Assembly (NCBI RefSeq): GCF_900890705.1
Contig: NZ_CAAHFH010000001.1
Span: forward strand, 1,612,001-1,676,000
Source: Pontiella sulfatireligans
GTDB lineage: Bacteria; Verrucomicrobiota; Kiritimatiellia; Kiritimatiellales; Pontiellaceae
Direction: 5' to 3'
DNA length: 64,000 bases
Position 1 is the first letter of the stretch. Every line of letters starts with the position of its first letter. Below are positions 55,880-64,000 of this stretch, in pieces. The notes beneath the pieces are model-generated. The model was not told the DNA's origin, ran no database searches, and saw only the letters and a program-made list of their open reading frames with translations. The position numbers were made by a program, and so were the translations under genes.

Positions 55880-57721
55880 TTAGTTCTTTTCAACCGTGAG
55901 TTTGATAAACTCCTTATTGGAAACATCCGTGCGGTTGGTCATCGATTTATAGTTATCGACCGAGGCGGACTCGCCTACAAACTCAACGCCGGTGGTACCC
56001 CATCCCGACTCATCCACCAGATCCACACCAAGTTCAAGCGTATAGGTCAGGCTGCCATCATCCGTACGCTGGTTATGGACATGATAGAACCAGTTGGTTT
56101 CGCCATCGAGACCGGCAAATGACTCTGTAGCGCTATCAGCAACCAAAGGATCGCCATTCACGGAATATTCCATCAGATTGTCATTGCCATCGACATCTGG
56201 ATCGTCAGTGAGCGCATCGTTCACCCCGCTGGTTAGGCCCTTGTCCAACGCCCAGGCATCATAGAAAACAGGAGTAACAGAATATGGCGTTACAACTTCT
56301 ATCGTATTCCCGATCCGGACTTCGTCCACGTAGCCAATATTAGCGCCCAAGCTGAACCCGAAATGCGTGATTGGCGAAAAAGTGGCGCCCGCCGAGACTA
56401 CTGTATGAGAGGCACTGCCGACCACATCGGTCAGATTGGTCGGATCAAAGTAGGTGGTCATCGTGCCGGCATCGAGATTAACCTCGGCAACGACGAAATG
56501 AAGCCCGGCATTCGTGGGGCCGCCAACATCGTCAATACCGCTCGGGACTCCAAAGTTGCCCCATCCTGTGGACGTCGCGCGAACCATGGCCTGCATAACC
56601 GAACCCATGCTGCTGGAGGCTCCCACCGCCCCGCTCAAAAGCCCTGCGGTGAAGCCGTTTGTGGCGTTATCGGCATCGAACAGGTAACTCATATAAACGG
56701 TTCCACTACTGATCGCACCGTCGGTCAGTTCCAATTGCAGGTTTTTGGTGCCGAAGATCAGTACATCCATCCCCCCAAACTGCCCCTCTACCTCCAACGA
56801 GTTTCCGTTGCCATCCGTATAGGAAAGACCGGCGGAATCGTAGGTTCTCATCCGGTAATTGGTGAGATCCAAATTATTCGTGAAGCCCATGCCACCCGGC
56901 ATAGCCCTGACCCGGATATTCCCAACCGCGTCGAATCCTTCATAGGCATACAGTGTGGGAGTTGGCGGTGCGGTGAACGGAACCGCGTCGGCCATTGTCG
57001 TACCAATGCGGATTTCGTCCACATAGCCAAAATTGCTCCCTAGGGTGAGCCCGAAATGCGTAATCGGAGAAAAGGTTCCCGTAGAGGCGATCGTATGAGT
57101 GGCGCTCCCGGGCACATCCGACAGATCGCCCGGATCAAAGTAGGTCGTCATCGTGCCGGCATCGAGATCGAGCGCGACAACGACGAAATGAAGCCCGGCG
57201 GTCGTGGGGCCGCCAACATCGTCAATACCGCTCGGGACTCCAAAGTTGCCCCATCCTGTGGACGTCGTGCGAACCATGGCCTGCATAACCGAACCCATGC
57301 TGCTGGAGGCTCCCACCGCCCCGCTCAAAAGCCCTGCGGTGAAGCCGCTTGTGCCGTTATCGACATCGAGCAGGTAACTCATATAAACGGTTCCAGTACT
57401 GATCGCACCACCGGTGAGTTCCAGTTGCATGTTTTTGGTGCCGGAGACCTGTAAATCCATCCCCCCATACTGCCCCTCTACCTCCAACGAGTTTCCGTTG
57501 CCATCCGTATAGGAAAGACCGGCGGAGTCGTAGGTTCTATACCTATAGTTGGTGAGATCCGCATTGTTGGTAAAGCCATAACCGGGCACCATATCCCTGA
57601 CCCGGATATTCCCAACCGCGTCGAATCCTTCGTAGGCCAGCAATGCGGCCTGTGCACTCATGCTCAATCCCGACATGGACGCCATGACGAGGATGATAAA
57701 TTTTACTTTAAGCCTTTTCAT
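55880..57721 (-). CDS. Secreted protein with two LamG-like modules
   Basis: This 613-residue protein has a leader closely like its neighbours (MKRLKVKFIILVM) and a signal ending SAQA. Two modules of about 225 residues follow in tandem (residues 27-250 and 260-480), both starting AYEGFDAVGNIRVR. The tail has a calcium-site-like DPDVDGNDNLMEYSVNGDP, then FYHVHNQRTDDGS and a final FIKLTVEKN. The first module is nearly identical in DNA to the module of the gene at 58014; the second resembles the first module of the gene at 1. AAGGAG precedes ATG 57721. Its function is probably glycan binding or surface display; no enzyme motif is visible. Confidence 0.8.
   Translation of the reverse strand: MKRLKVKFIILVMASMSGLSMSAQAALLAYEGFDAVGNIRVRDMVPGYGFTNNADLTNYRYRTYDSAGLSYTDGNGNSLEVEGQYGGMDLQVSGTKNMQLELTGGAISTGTVYMSYLLDVDNGTSGFTAGLLSGAVGASSSMGSVMQAMVRTTSTGWGNFGVPSGIDDVGGPTTAGLHFVVVALDLDAGTMTTYFDPGDLSDVPGSATHTIASTGTFSPITHFGLTLGSNFGYVDEIRIGTTMADAVPFTAPPTPTLYAYEGFDAVGNIRVRAMPGGMGFTNNLDLTNYRMRTYDSAGLSYTDGNGNSLEVEGQFGGMDVLIFGTKNLQLELTDGAISSGTVYMSYLFDADNATNGFTAGLLSGAVGASSSMGSVMQAMVRATSTGWGNFGVPSGIDDVGGPTNAGLHFVVAEVNLDAGTMTTYFDPTNLTDVVGSASHTVVSAGATFSPITHFGFSLGANIGYVDEVRIGNTIEVVTPYSVTPVFYDAWALDKGLTSGVNDALTDDPDVDGNDNLMEYSVNGDPLVADSATESFAGLDGETNWFYHVHNQRTDDGSLTYTLELGVDLVDESGWGTTGVEFVGESASVDNYKSMTNRTDVSNKEFIKLTVEKN
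57207..57640. repeat. Near-identical module block, copy 1
   Basis: This coding block matches 60909-61350. I count two or three differences in the first 150 bases and none by eye in the last 280 or so. Such identity inside diverged genes indicates very recent duplication or gene conversion. Confidence 0.82.
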
Positions 57722-57847
57722 TTAATGTTTCTCCTTCTGCCTTTCCATCTCGTCAAACTTGACTACCGAAGTGTAACCCGTTTCAAAGATTCTTTTTTTA
57801 TTAACACCCAAATTATAAACTCGTCGTCAAAAAGCGCTAGAGTCCAT

Positions 57848-57877
57848 TTTGTGTATCGGCAAGAGGCTATTTTGCGA
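57848..57877 (-). promoter_or_regulatory. Paired TTTGCG-type boxes upstream of gene at 55880
   Basis: TTTGTGT (57848-57854) and TTTGCGA (57871-57877) are 23 bp apart. The coding strand continues CACAAAATGGACTCTAG beside the proximal box. Confidence 0.6.
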
Positions 57878-57916
57878 ATGAGACTCCAGAACCGCAATGT
57901 ATACTTAAAATGAACC

Positions 57917-57936
57917 TCCCCGCTGCAAGCAGACGG
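57917..57936 (-). terminator. Probable terminator hairpin after gene at 58014
   Basis: On the minus strand CCCCG-T-CTGC and GCAG-CGGGG pair around two bases with one bulged T. The following sequence is only moderately T-rich (GGTTCATTTTAAG), so termination efficiency is uncertain. Confidence 0.55.
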
Positions 57937-58013
57937 GGTATTATACCTACAAGCTTCGCAATAAATTGCCTGTAATCAGCCGTGATCTATACCCGATCAC
58001 GGCCATTTCCAGG

Positions 58014-61000
58014 TTACTGTTCTTCGATCTTCAGGCGAATAAACTGCTGATTGGAAAGCTCCACATTAACTCGGTTAGTGACCGAGTTGAACTTATTGTT
58101 CATGAAACCCTCGCCAACCACTTCGTAGCCCGCATTGGTCCAGGATTCAGAAGTTAGGTTTTCGCAAGTTTCCAGATAGTAGACCAAGCCGCTGTTAGGA
58201 GCCGACCGTTGGGCGTGGACATAGGTAAACCAGTTGGTTCCGTCCTCCTCCATCGTGCCATAGCCCCCCGGAATACCTTGATTCGCCGGATCGGTTGGAT
58301 CGCCACCTAGTCCGTATTCATATAGGTTGTTGAGCAAGTCTCCATCGGGATTATTAGTCGTGTCGGCCAACCCGGCATCCTTTTCCGCCTGATTGAAATA
58401 AAGGCTACTCCAACCGGGATAGGTGAGACTCATTTCCTGCAGGAAATCCGATGTTTGAGCCAACGTCCAGCTGTCCCCTCCATCGCCGCTGCGGTACAGA
58501 ACCGGATCATGAGCGTTGTCATAGATTTTAGGCTCGGCCGGGTCATAACTTGCAGGCCACTTTTCGACATAGGCATCAACCAGGTCATCTCCGGCCCCAT
58601 CCAAGGTTCCGCTTTTGCTCCCATAAACGAAGAAGTTGCAAACAACCATCAAGTTATCATTCTTATCAATACTCACTTTGTGATAAAAAGTCGTGTAATA
58701 GTAGTCTTGCCTTAGCGAGTAGACCATTCTTCCCATATCCACGAATTCCGAATCCGTTGCTTTCTTACGGTAGTAATGGAGGTATTTCACGTTAGAGTCT
58801 TGCCGAACCACAAGATGCACGGTATCCGAAGAATCCACCACCATCCCGATATAGGTCACCAGATCACCGCCGGAAGTGCTTCCGTCCGGCAGATGTACGT
58901 TAAATTGACTCGAAGAGACTTTATTCAGGGTTTTCCAAGGCCCCCAAGAACTCGTGTCATTCGGGTTTGTGGATTTATAATATAGGGTCGGAGAGATATG
59001 CGTCCCCAGGATCACATGAAGATACCCTTGGCTATCCACAACGATTCCGGACATGCAATGAGAATCCGGTCCAGCATAATACCCTGTTCCGCCCAGATAG
59101 ACCGGTGTCGACAGGGTTTGGGTTGTCGTATCCCAGGTCACCGCAAACTGATGCGTCCGGTCGTCATTGTAATCGGTCATATCAGCATAAACCAAATGTA
59201 CCTTATCACCCATGGCCACCAAACCGGCCGTGTCGCCGGAGTGAATACTCAGACTCACGAGGCGCGAGCCAGATGTCCACAGCTCAGTGGCTGCTGGGAT
59301 CGACAGAACCCCACCACTCTTTACAGGAACCACGAGCTTGGCATCCACCATAATGACGGGAGCCCGGTTGGCCAAAAGCTGGGAAGGGTTCGCCGGATCG
59401 CGCACCGGGACAAGCCGACTGGCGGTCGTATTAATGACCCCGGCCAGCGTATTGAGGTCATACACCTGCCAATTCGCTAGATCATCTGCCGAATAAAGCA
59501 GGTAGGTAGTCGAGTAATCATGAACCAAAAGATAGGCATCGCCTTCCGCATCAAACTGCACACGCTGGTCGCCGCCACCGGAGTGGTGCCCACTTTGTAG
59601 ACGCGTGGTAATACCATGGTCTGCAAGAATAGCATCCACGGAAATGGTGCGCCAAGCCCCCGTGTCATCCAAGGTCTGGATCTCGGTATGCTGGTTCACA
59701 ACCGTGAAGGAAGACACCGCATGGTTATAGAAATATTCATCCTTGTTTTTCGAACCAGAGATATCAGGCTGGACCCGTCCCAGCATATATGGGCGATTGG
59801 CACTATCGAAGGTGACCTTGCTGGGGAAATAGCGGGGGTTATACCCCATCTGCTCGCGTTCCCGATCAAAGTTATAGACGACGGGGGAAACATCCCAATC
59901 AAACTTATAGGGTGCGGTTCCAGGAATCAGCAAGGGAGCCGAAACATCCAGTTCCGTTTCGCCATGATCCCAAGGGGACTTGCGGTCGCCAAGGCTGTTC
60001 GCCGGTTGAGTGGCCAGAACCTCCGCCAAAATGTCGGAAGCCGCGCTGGAACCCGCCCTGTTCGCGCTGAAATAAACATCCTTCATCCGGCCATTAAACC
60101 AAGCGGTCGAAGCCGTGGCATCAAATCCAATGGACATCGTGGTCGTCTGGGGCGCCGGATGGAATTTCATACCCGTCAAAACCTTTCCATCCACCGCGTA
60201 ATTATCGATAAAGAAACGGCCGGTACCGGTATAGTCGCCATTGTCATCGGGGCCGCTGGTAATCTCAAAACTGGCCGTCACCAGCATCCATTTGTTCTCA
60301 AGGGCATCCCAGCCCGTCAGCACATGGCTGGTTCCCGCGCTGTCCACCGTCGCGAATTCCCATTTATTGTCCGCCGAAACGTAGAAGCGGAATCCGCCCG
60401 TTGTTCCGTAGTTAGAATAGATCATCCGCTGTGTTCCCGGAGCACCTTCCACACGAAGCAACGCCGAGATGGCAAAATCCTGATTGATTTCACCGGGATA
60501 GTTGCTAACAGTAACCGCATCATCGATCCCATCAAACTGCAGAGAAGTCCCCGCACCCAACGGAGTAAACTCGCTCCAGGTGCCGCCAGATGCAAGCCCG
60601 TCATACCCGCTGGTCACTTCCGTAATCGTAGAATTGCTGGCATCGTTAAAGTTCCAGTGCATATTCGGAGCAGGCGTTGGAACAAATGGCGTTACAGATT
60701 CCAGTGTATTACCAATGCGGATTTCGTCCACATAGCCAAAATTGCTCCCTAGGGTGAGCCCGAAATGCGTAATCGGAGAAAAGGTGGCTCCCGTCGAGGC
60801 GATCGTATGGGAGGCGCTCCCAGCCACATCGGTCAGATCGGTTGGATCAAAGTAAGTCGTCATCGTACCCGCATCGATATTTACCTCGGAAACGACGAAA
60901 TGAAGCCCGGCGGTCGTGGGGCCGCCAACATCGTCAATACCGCTCGGGATTCCAAAGTTGCCCCATCCTGAGGACGTCGTGCGAACCATGGCCTGCATAA

Positions 61001-61964
61001 CCGAACCCATGCTGCTGGAGGCTCCCACCGCCCCGCTCAAAAGCCCTGCGGTGAAGCCGCTTGTGCCGTTATCGACATCGAGCAGGTAACTCATATAAAC
61101 GGTTCCAGTACTGATCGCACCACCGGTGAGTTCCAGTTGCATGTTTTTGGTGCCGGAGACCTGTAAATCCATCCCCCCATACTGCCCCTCTACCTCCAAC
61201 GAGTTTCCGTTGCCATCCGTATAGGAAAGACCGGCGGAGTCGTAGGTTCTATACCTATAGTTGGTGAGATCCGCATTGTTGGTAAAGCCATAACCGGGCA
61301 CCATATCCCTGACCCGGATATTCCCAACCGCGTCGAATCCTTCGTAGGCGATCACTAGTGGAGCCGGCGGCGGCGGCGGCGGCGGCGGCGCAACCGCAGT
61401 GTTCACCCTGATTTCTGCGAGGGTAAAACCGTTTTTTGTAATAAGGGGGTCAGGATTGGAGTGATGGCCTATGATTTGAATGCGGTCAAACTGCGTTCCT
61501 TCAGCCAAGGTAAAGCTACCTCGTGTATGGAAGGTTACATCGTCAATCCCCAGCGCCGCATTCGTTGCCACCGGCGTACTATAATCTCCGTTGTAGAGCA
61601 CCACATCAAAATCATCATCACGGATCGGGGTAAGTTCTCGACCATAGAAGTCGAGATTGATGGTCTCCCCGCCCGTAGCGGCGGTATATACGCCATCGGT
61701 GAGTGTATAACTCAGGATGGCGTCTCCAACGGTATTATAAGCGTACATAACCTCCACGACTCTACTGGTAATATCGGGCATCGGACTCGTCGGAGTATCG
61801 CTATCGTACGCGAAGGGATCATCCACCGTTAAAAGAACACTTCCCCATCCGGGGTTGGACGTATTTGCGACATCTCCCGTGAGCCCAATGTCAAACGCCT
61901 GCGCGCTCATGCTCAAAGCCGCCGTAGCGACCATAACGAGCAACATCCCTTTTAATCTTTTCAT
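58014..61964 (-). CDS. Secreted fusion of sandwich domain, LamG-like modules and BNR-4-like propeller
   Basis: This protein of 1316 residues starts at ATG 61964, with AAGGAG 5 bases upstream; a TTG at 61991 is rejected. After a signal ending SAQA, residues about 20-185 copy the N-terminal domain of the gene at 53500 (NLDFYGRELTPIRDDDFDVV). A run of prolines coded by GGC-complement repeats joins it to an AYEGFDAVGNIRV module. Then come a LamG domain (MHWNFNDASNSTITEV) and a BNR-4-like propeller (YNPRYFPSKVTFDSANRPYMLGR), close paralogues of those at 49573, and the tail FIRLKIEEQ. It therefore combines parts of three neighbouring genes. Polysaccharide lyase activity of the propeller is possible but unproven. 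Confidence 0.8.
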   Translation of the reverse strand: MKRLKGMLLVMVATAALSMSAQAFDIGLTGDVANTSNPGWGSVLLTVDDPFAYDSDTPTSPMPDITSRVVEVMYAYNTVGDAILSYTLTDGVYTAATGGETINLDFYGRELTPIRDDDFDVVLYNGDYSTPVATNAALGIDDVTFHTRGSFTLAEGTQFDRIQIIGHHSNPDPLITKNGFTLAEIRVNTAVAPPPPPPPPAPLVIAYEGFDAVGNIRVRDMVPGYGFTNNADLTNYRYRTYDSAGLSYTDGNGNSLEVEGQYGGMDLQVSGTKNMQLELTGGAISTGTVYMSYLLDVDNGTSGFTAGLLSGAVGASSSMGSVMQAMVRTTSSGWGNFGIPSGIDDVGGPTTAGLHFVVSEVNIDAGTMTTYFDPTDLTDVAGSASHTIASTGATFSPITHFGLTLGSNFGYVDEIRIGNTLESVTPFVPTPAPNMHWNFNDASNSTITEVTSGYDGLASGGTWSEFTPLGAGTSLQFDGIDDAVTVSNYPGEINQDFAISALLRVEGAPGTQRMIYSNYGTTGGFRFYVSADNKWEFATVDSAGTSHVLTGWDALENKWMLVTASFEITSGPDDNGDYTGTGRFFIDNYAVDGKVLTGMKFHPAPQTTTMSIGFDATASTAWFNGRMKDVYFSANRAGSSAASDILAEVLATQPANSLGDRKSPWDHGETELDVSAPLLIPGTAPYKFDWDVSPVVYNFDREREQMGYNPRYFPSKVTFDSANRPYMLGRVQPDISGSKNKDEYFYNHAVSSFTVVNQHTEIQTLDDTGAWRTISVDAILADHGITTRLQSGHHSGGGDQRVQFDAEGDAYLLVHDYSTTYLLYSADDLANWQVYDLNTLAGVINTTASRLVPVRDPANPSQLLANRAPVIMVDAKLVVPVKSGGVLSIPAATELWTSGSRLVSLSIHSGDTAGLVAMGDKVHLVYADMTDYNDDRTHQFAVTWDTTTQTLSTPVYLGGTGYYAGPDSHCMSGIVVDSQGYLHVILGTHISPTLYYKSTNPNDTSSWGPWKTLNKVSSSQFNVHLPDGSTSGGDLVTYIGMVVDSSDTVHLVVRQDSNVKYLHYYRKKATDSEFVDMGRMVYSLRQDYYYTTFYHKVSIDKNDNLMVVCNFFVYGSKSGTLDGAGDDLVDAYVEKWPASYDPAEPKIYDNAHDPVLYRSGDGGDSWTLAQTSDFLQEMSLTYPGWSSLYFNQAEKDAGLADTTNNPDGDLLNNLYEYGLGGDPTDPANQGIPGGYGTMEEDGTNWFTYVHAQRSAPNSGLVYYLETCENLTSESWTNAGYEVVGEGFMNNKFNSVTNRVNVELSNQQFIRLKIEEQ
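60909..61350. repeat. Near-identical module block, copy 2
   Basis: Partner of 57207-57640, here in the single module of the larger fusion gene. The identity ends abruptly at the proline linker (about 61352). Confidence 0.82.
61366..61390. repeat. GGC trinucleotide run coding a polyproline linker
   Basis: About eight consecutive GGC triplets on the plus strand encode a proline run on the minus strand. They lie exactly at the join between two domains that occur separately in neighbouring genes. Slippage could vary the linker length in frame. Confidence 0.85.
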
Positions 61965-62082
61965 GTATCTCCTTCTTTTATTTTTGTCCAAGCAACCTGA
62001 CCACCGAAGCGCAACCAGCGTCCTAAATACTAACTGTACAATACAATTAATAGCACCATCGACTGAAAGTACTAGAGCCCAC

Positions 62083-62112
62083 TTTGCGACTCATTATGAA
62101 CCCCATTTGCGT
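62083..62112 (-). promoter_or_regulatory. Paired TTTGCG-type boxes upstream of gene at 58014
   Basis: TTTGCGA (62083-62089) and TTTGCGT (62106-62112) are 23 bp apart. The coding strand continues CGCAAAGTGGGCTCTAG beside the proximal box. Confidence 0.6.
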
Positions 62113-62255
62113 CTGGGATTCCAGCTCCTCAACTTATTCTTAAAAAAGAAAAGCGGCGGCCATCGAGTAAGTTCGCATCCCCTGCAGGAGATCCTTTTAT
62201 ATCATCTTTCCCCGAGGGAGGCAGGGGTCGTATTACGACTCACCATAAACCCTGT

Positions 62256-64000
62256 TTATTGGCGCTCAATCTTCAGACGGATGAATTCCTGATTTTCAAT
62301 ATCCGTACGATTGGTCACCGATTTATAGTTGCCGGCCGAAGGGGACTCGCCTACGAACTCAACGCCACCGACGGTCCAGTTTGAAGAAGACGCAAGGTCG
62401 GTGCCTGTTTCGACCCTATAGGTCAGGCTTCCATCATCCGTGCGTTGATTATGGACATGGTAAAACCAGTGGCTTGCATTTCCATCGGAGCCGATGAACA
62501 TCAATGCTCCGGCGGCGGCATCCAAAGGATCGCCATCCACGGCATACTCCATCAGGTTATCGTTTCCGTCCCCGTCCGGATCGGCGGTTAGCGCGTCGTT
62601 TACCCCATTGGCCAACCCATTCTCAACACTCCAAAACTCGTAAGGAGTGACGGGCACTCCAACGATGGGAACAACAATACTCATGTTGTTTCCAATACGG
62701 ATTTCATCCACATAACCAATATTCGCGCCTAGGCCGAATCCGAAATGCGTAATCGGCGAAAAGGTGGCGCCTGTCGAGTCGATCGTATGGGAGGCGCTGC
62801 CCGCCACGTCGGACAAGTTGGTCGGATCGAAATAGGTCGTCATCGTACCGGTATCGAGATTAATCGCGGAAACGACAAAATGAAGCCCGGCGGTCGTGGG
62901 ACCGCCAACGTCGTTAATACCGCTCGGGTTTCCATAGTTGCCCCATCCACTGGACGTCGCGCGAACCATGGCTTGCATCACTGAACCCATGCTGCTGGAG
63001 GCCCCTACCGCCCCGCTTAAAAGCCCTACATAAAAGCCGTTTGTGGCGTTATTTGCATCGAACAGGAAGCTCATATAAACGGTTCCAGTACTGATCGGAC
63101 CGCCTGTGAGTTCCAGTTGCAGGTTTTTGGTGCCACCTATCACCGCGTCCAGCCCCCCGTATTGGCCTTCCACATCCAAGGTGTTTCCGTTGCCATCCAG
63201 ATAGGAAAGACCCGCGGAGTCGTAGGTTCTCATCCTATAGTTGGTGAGGGTTGGATTGTTGGTAAAGCCCACGCCGCCGGGCATCTTCTGGAGCCGGACA
63301 TTCCCAACCGCATCGAACCCTTCGTAGGCCAATAACCCGTCGTAGACCCTAATCGTCAGTCCAGCGGTGGCGGTGCCGCCAAAGGCATCAGAAACCTGCA
63401 CCCTGAACAAATTCAATCCGTCATCCAAACTCGCGGGTATTCCGCCAAGAGTTCCATCCGATGCCACGCTAAGCCATGAGGGGCCCGCCACCTTGCTGTA
63501 AGTGAGCAGATGCCCCGCATCGGTATCCACGGCACTGCCTGCGAGGGTTGCTACGTAGGCTTTGCCTGGAATCGCGAATATCCGGCTCATGGGATCTTCG
63601 ACAAAGACAGGATCTGAGTTTACACCGGCATTCACCGTGATTGTCATTTCAGCGTTATCCGTCCCTCCCTGCCCGTCGGAGACCTGAACGGTAAAACTGT
63701 TCAGGCCGGCATCGACGGAGGCTGGCATGCCGCCAAGCGTGCCGTCGGGAGCGATGGTCAACCAGGCCGGGCCGCTGGTCTTTGAATAGACGAGCGCATC
63801 CAGATCGGCGTCCATTGCCGTGTCGCGGATGCTTCCGCTGTAAAACTGAAACCCAGAGGTCTCGGCCATCGTGAAGGGATCGACGGTAAATACAGGGGGA
63901 CGGTTGGAGACGCTAGCGGGCAGGAACTCGGTCTGGCTCTGAATCGTGTTCAGCAGCGCCACCGTATTCGTCTGTCCGGCGGCATCAACCACCTCGATGG
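62256..64000 (-). CDS. Secreted protein with cadherin-like Ig repeats and LamG-like module, 5' end outside window
   Basis: The frame is open from base 64000 to the stop at 62256, giving at least 581 residues; the true start is beyond the window. Two He_PIG/cadherin-like repeats come first. Each contains an LxYSK-x-(S/A)GP(A/S)WL motif followed by DGTLGG-(M/I)-PAS and a (S/L)F-x-VQVSD strand. An AYEGFDAVGNVRL module follows, and then the tail with DPDGDGNDNLMEYAVDGDP, FYHVHNQRTDDGS and FIRLKIERQ. The tail closely matches that at 55880. Such Ig repeats are typical of extracellular adhesins or of linkers on exported enzymes. What the missing N-terminus carries cannot be said. Confidence 0.8.
   Translation of the reverse strand, partial: IEVVDAAGQTNTVALLNTIQSQTEFLPASVSNRPPVFTVDPFTMAETSGFQFYSGSIRDTAMDADLDALVYSKTSGPAWLTIAPDGTLGGMPASVDAGLNSFTVQVSDGQGGTDNAEMTITVNAGVNSDPVFVEDPMSRIFAIPGKAYVATLAGSAVDTDAGHLLTYSKVAGPSWLSVASDGTLGGIPASLDDGLNLFRVQVSDAFGGTATAGLTIRVYDGLLAYEGFDAVGNVRLQKMPGGVGFTNNPTLTNYRMRTYDSAGLSYLDGNGNTLDVEGQYGGLDAVIGGTKNLQLELTGGPISTGTVYMSFLFDANNATNGFYVGLLSGAVGASSSMGSVMQAMVRATSSGWGNYGNPSGINDVGGPTTAGLHFVVSAINLDTGTMTTYFDPTNLSDVAGSASHTIDSTGATFSPITHFGFGLGANIGYVDEIRIGNNMSIVVPIVGVPVTPYEFWSVENGLANGVNDALTADPDGDGNDNLMEYAVDGDPLDAAAGALMFIGSDGNASHWFYHVHNQRTDDGSLTYRVETGTDLASSSNWTVGGVEFVGESPSAGNYKSVTNRTDIENQEFIRLKIERQ

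Noticed and set aside
56363..57043. Recurring plus-strand frames starting MRDWRKSG or MRNRRKG in each LamG module
   Set aside because: They look like a conserved small-protein family only because the coding DNA on the other strand is repeated. No ribosome sites were seen.
59616..60752. 378-codon open frame on the plus strand
   Set aside because: It is antisense to the LamG and propeller part of the gene at 58014. Similar antisense frames recur wherever the module DNA recurs, which explains the apparent conservation.

Overview
This 64 kb window looks like a carbohydrate-utilisation region of a marine bacterium of the PVC superphylum. Kiritimatiellota (Pontiella-like) is the best guess. The basis is family content, not a database search: five exported S1 sulfatases, two GH29 and one GH95 alpha-L-fucosidases, three PL8-type (chondroitin ABC lyase-like) proteins, two heparinase II/III-type proteins, a GH172/DUF2961 protein, a DUF2264 protein, and a family of large secreted LamG/beta-propeller proteins. 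Nearly every enzyme has a signal peptide, so depolymerisation probably takes place in the periplasm or outside the cell. Almost all genes lie on the minus strand. No rRNA, tRNA or CRISPR array was seen.

Layout. 1-1353: a LamG-type secreted protein, cut by the window edge. 1558-5800 (+): a metallo-beta-lactamase-fold hydrolase, then a very unusual fusion of EF-hands, an iodothyronine-deiodinase-like thioredoxin fold, a YtcJ-like amidohydrolase and a calcineurin-like phosphoesterase. 5894-16421 (-): DUF2264, two near-identical PL8 lyases, a GH29 fucosidase, and a decayed PL8 tail. 16643-22603: an exported cysteine hydrolase and a heparinase II/III-type gene, damaged on either side of an IS21-family element (18217-20723) that appears to have caused a deletion. 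22847-25578: an enolase-superfamily sugar-acid dehydratase, an RraA/aldolase-like protein, and a divergent IclR regulator. 26182-49316 (-): GH172, an epimerase-like protein, GH29, four sulfatases, GH95, a heparinase-like lipoprotein, a third PL8 and a fifth sulfatase. 49573-64000 (-): five large secreted LamG/Ig/beta-propeller proteins that share leaders, modules and tails.

How it may work together. PL8 and heparinase-like lyases would cut a uronic-acid-containing sulfated chain, sulfatases would remove ester sulfates, and GH29/GH95 enzymes would release L-fucose. The dehydratase and RraA protein fit an oxidative sugar-acid route under IclR control. A fucosylated, sulfated glycosaminoglycan or a branched fucan is the simplest substrate guess; this is inference.

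The most interesting signal is architectural. Four times in this window a complete gene sits between an upstream gene and a second, truncated copy of that upstream gene's 3' end (5894-6100, 29668-29790, 32969-33286, 53223-53405). In two cases the repeat also spans the intergenic region and the next gene's signal-peptide leader. This suggests that whole CAZyme, sulfatase or secreted-protein genes are gained by homologous recombination at gene-gene junctions, with constant leaders and tails acting as the recombination sequences. A second shared feature is a pair of TTTGCG-type boxes 22-23 bp apart upstream of four LamG-type genes and one sulfatase operon.
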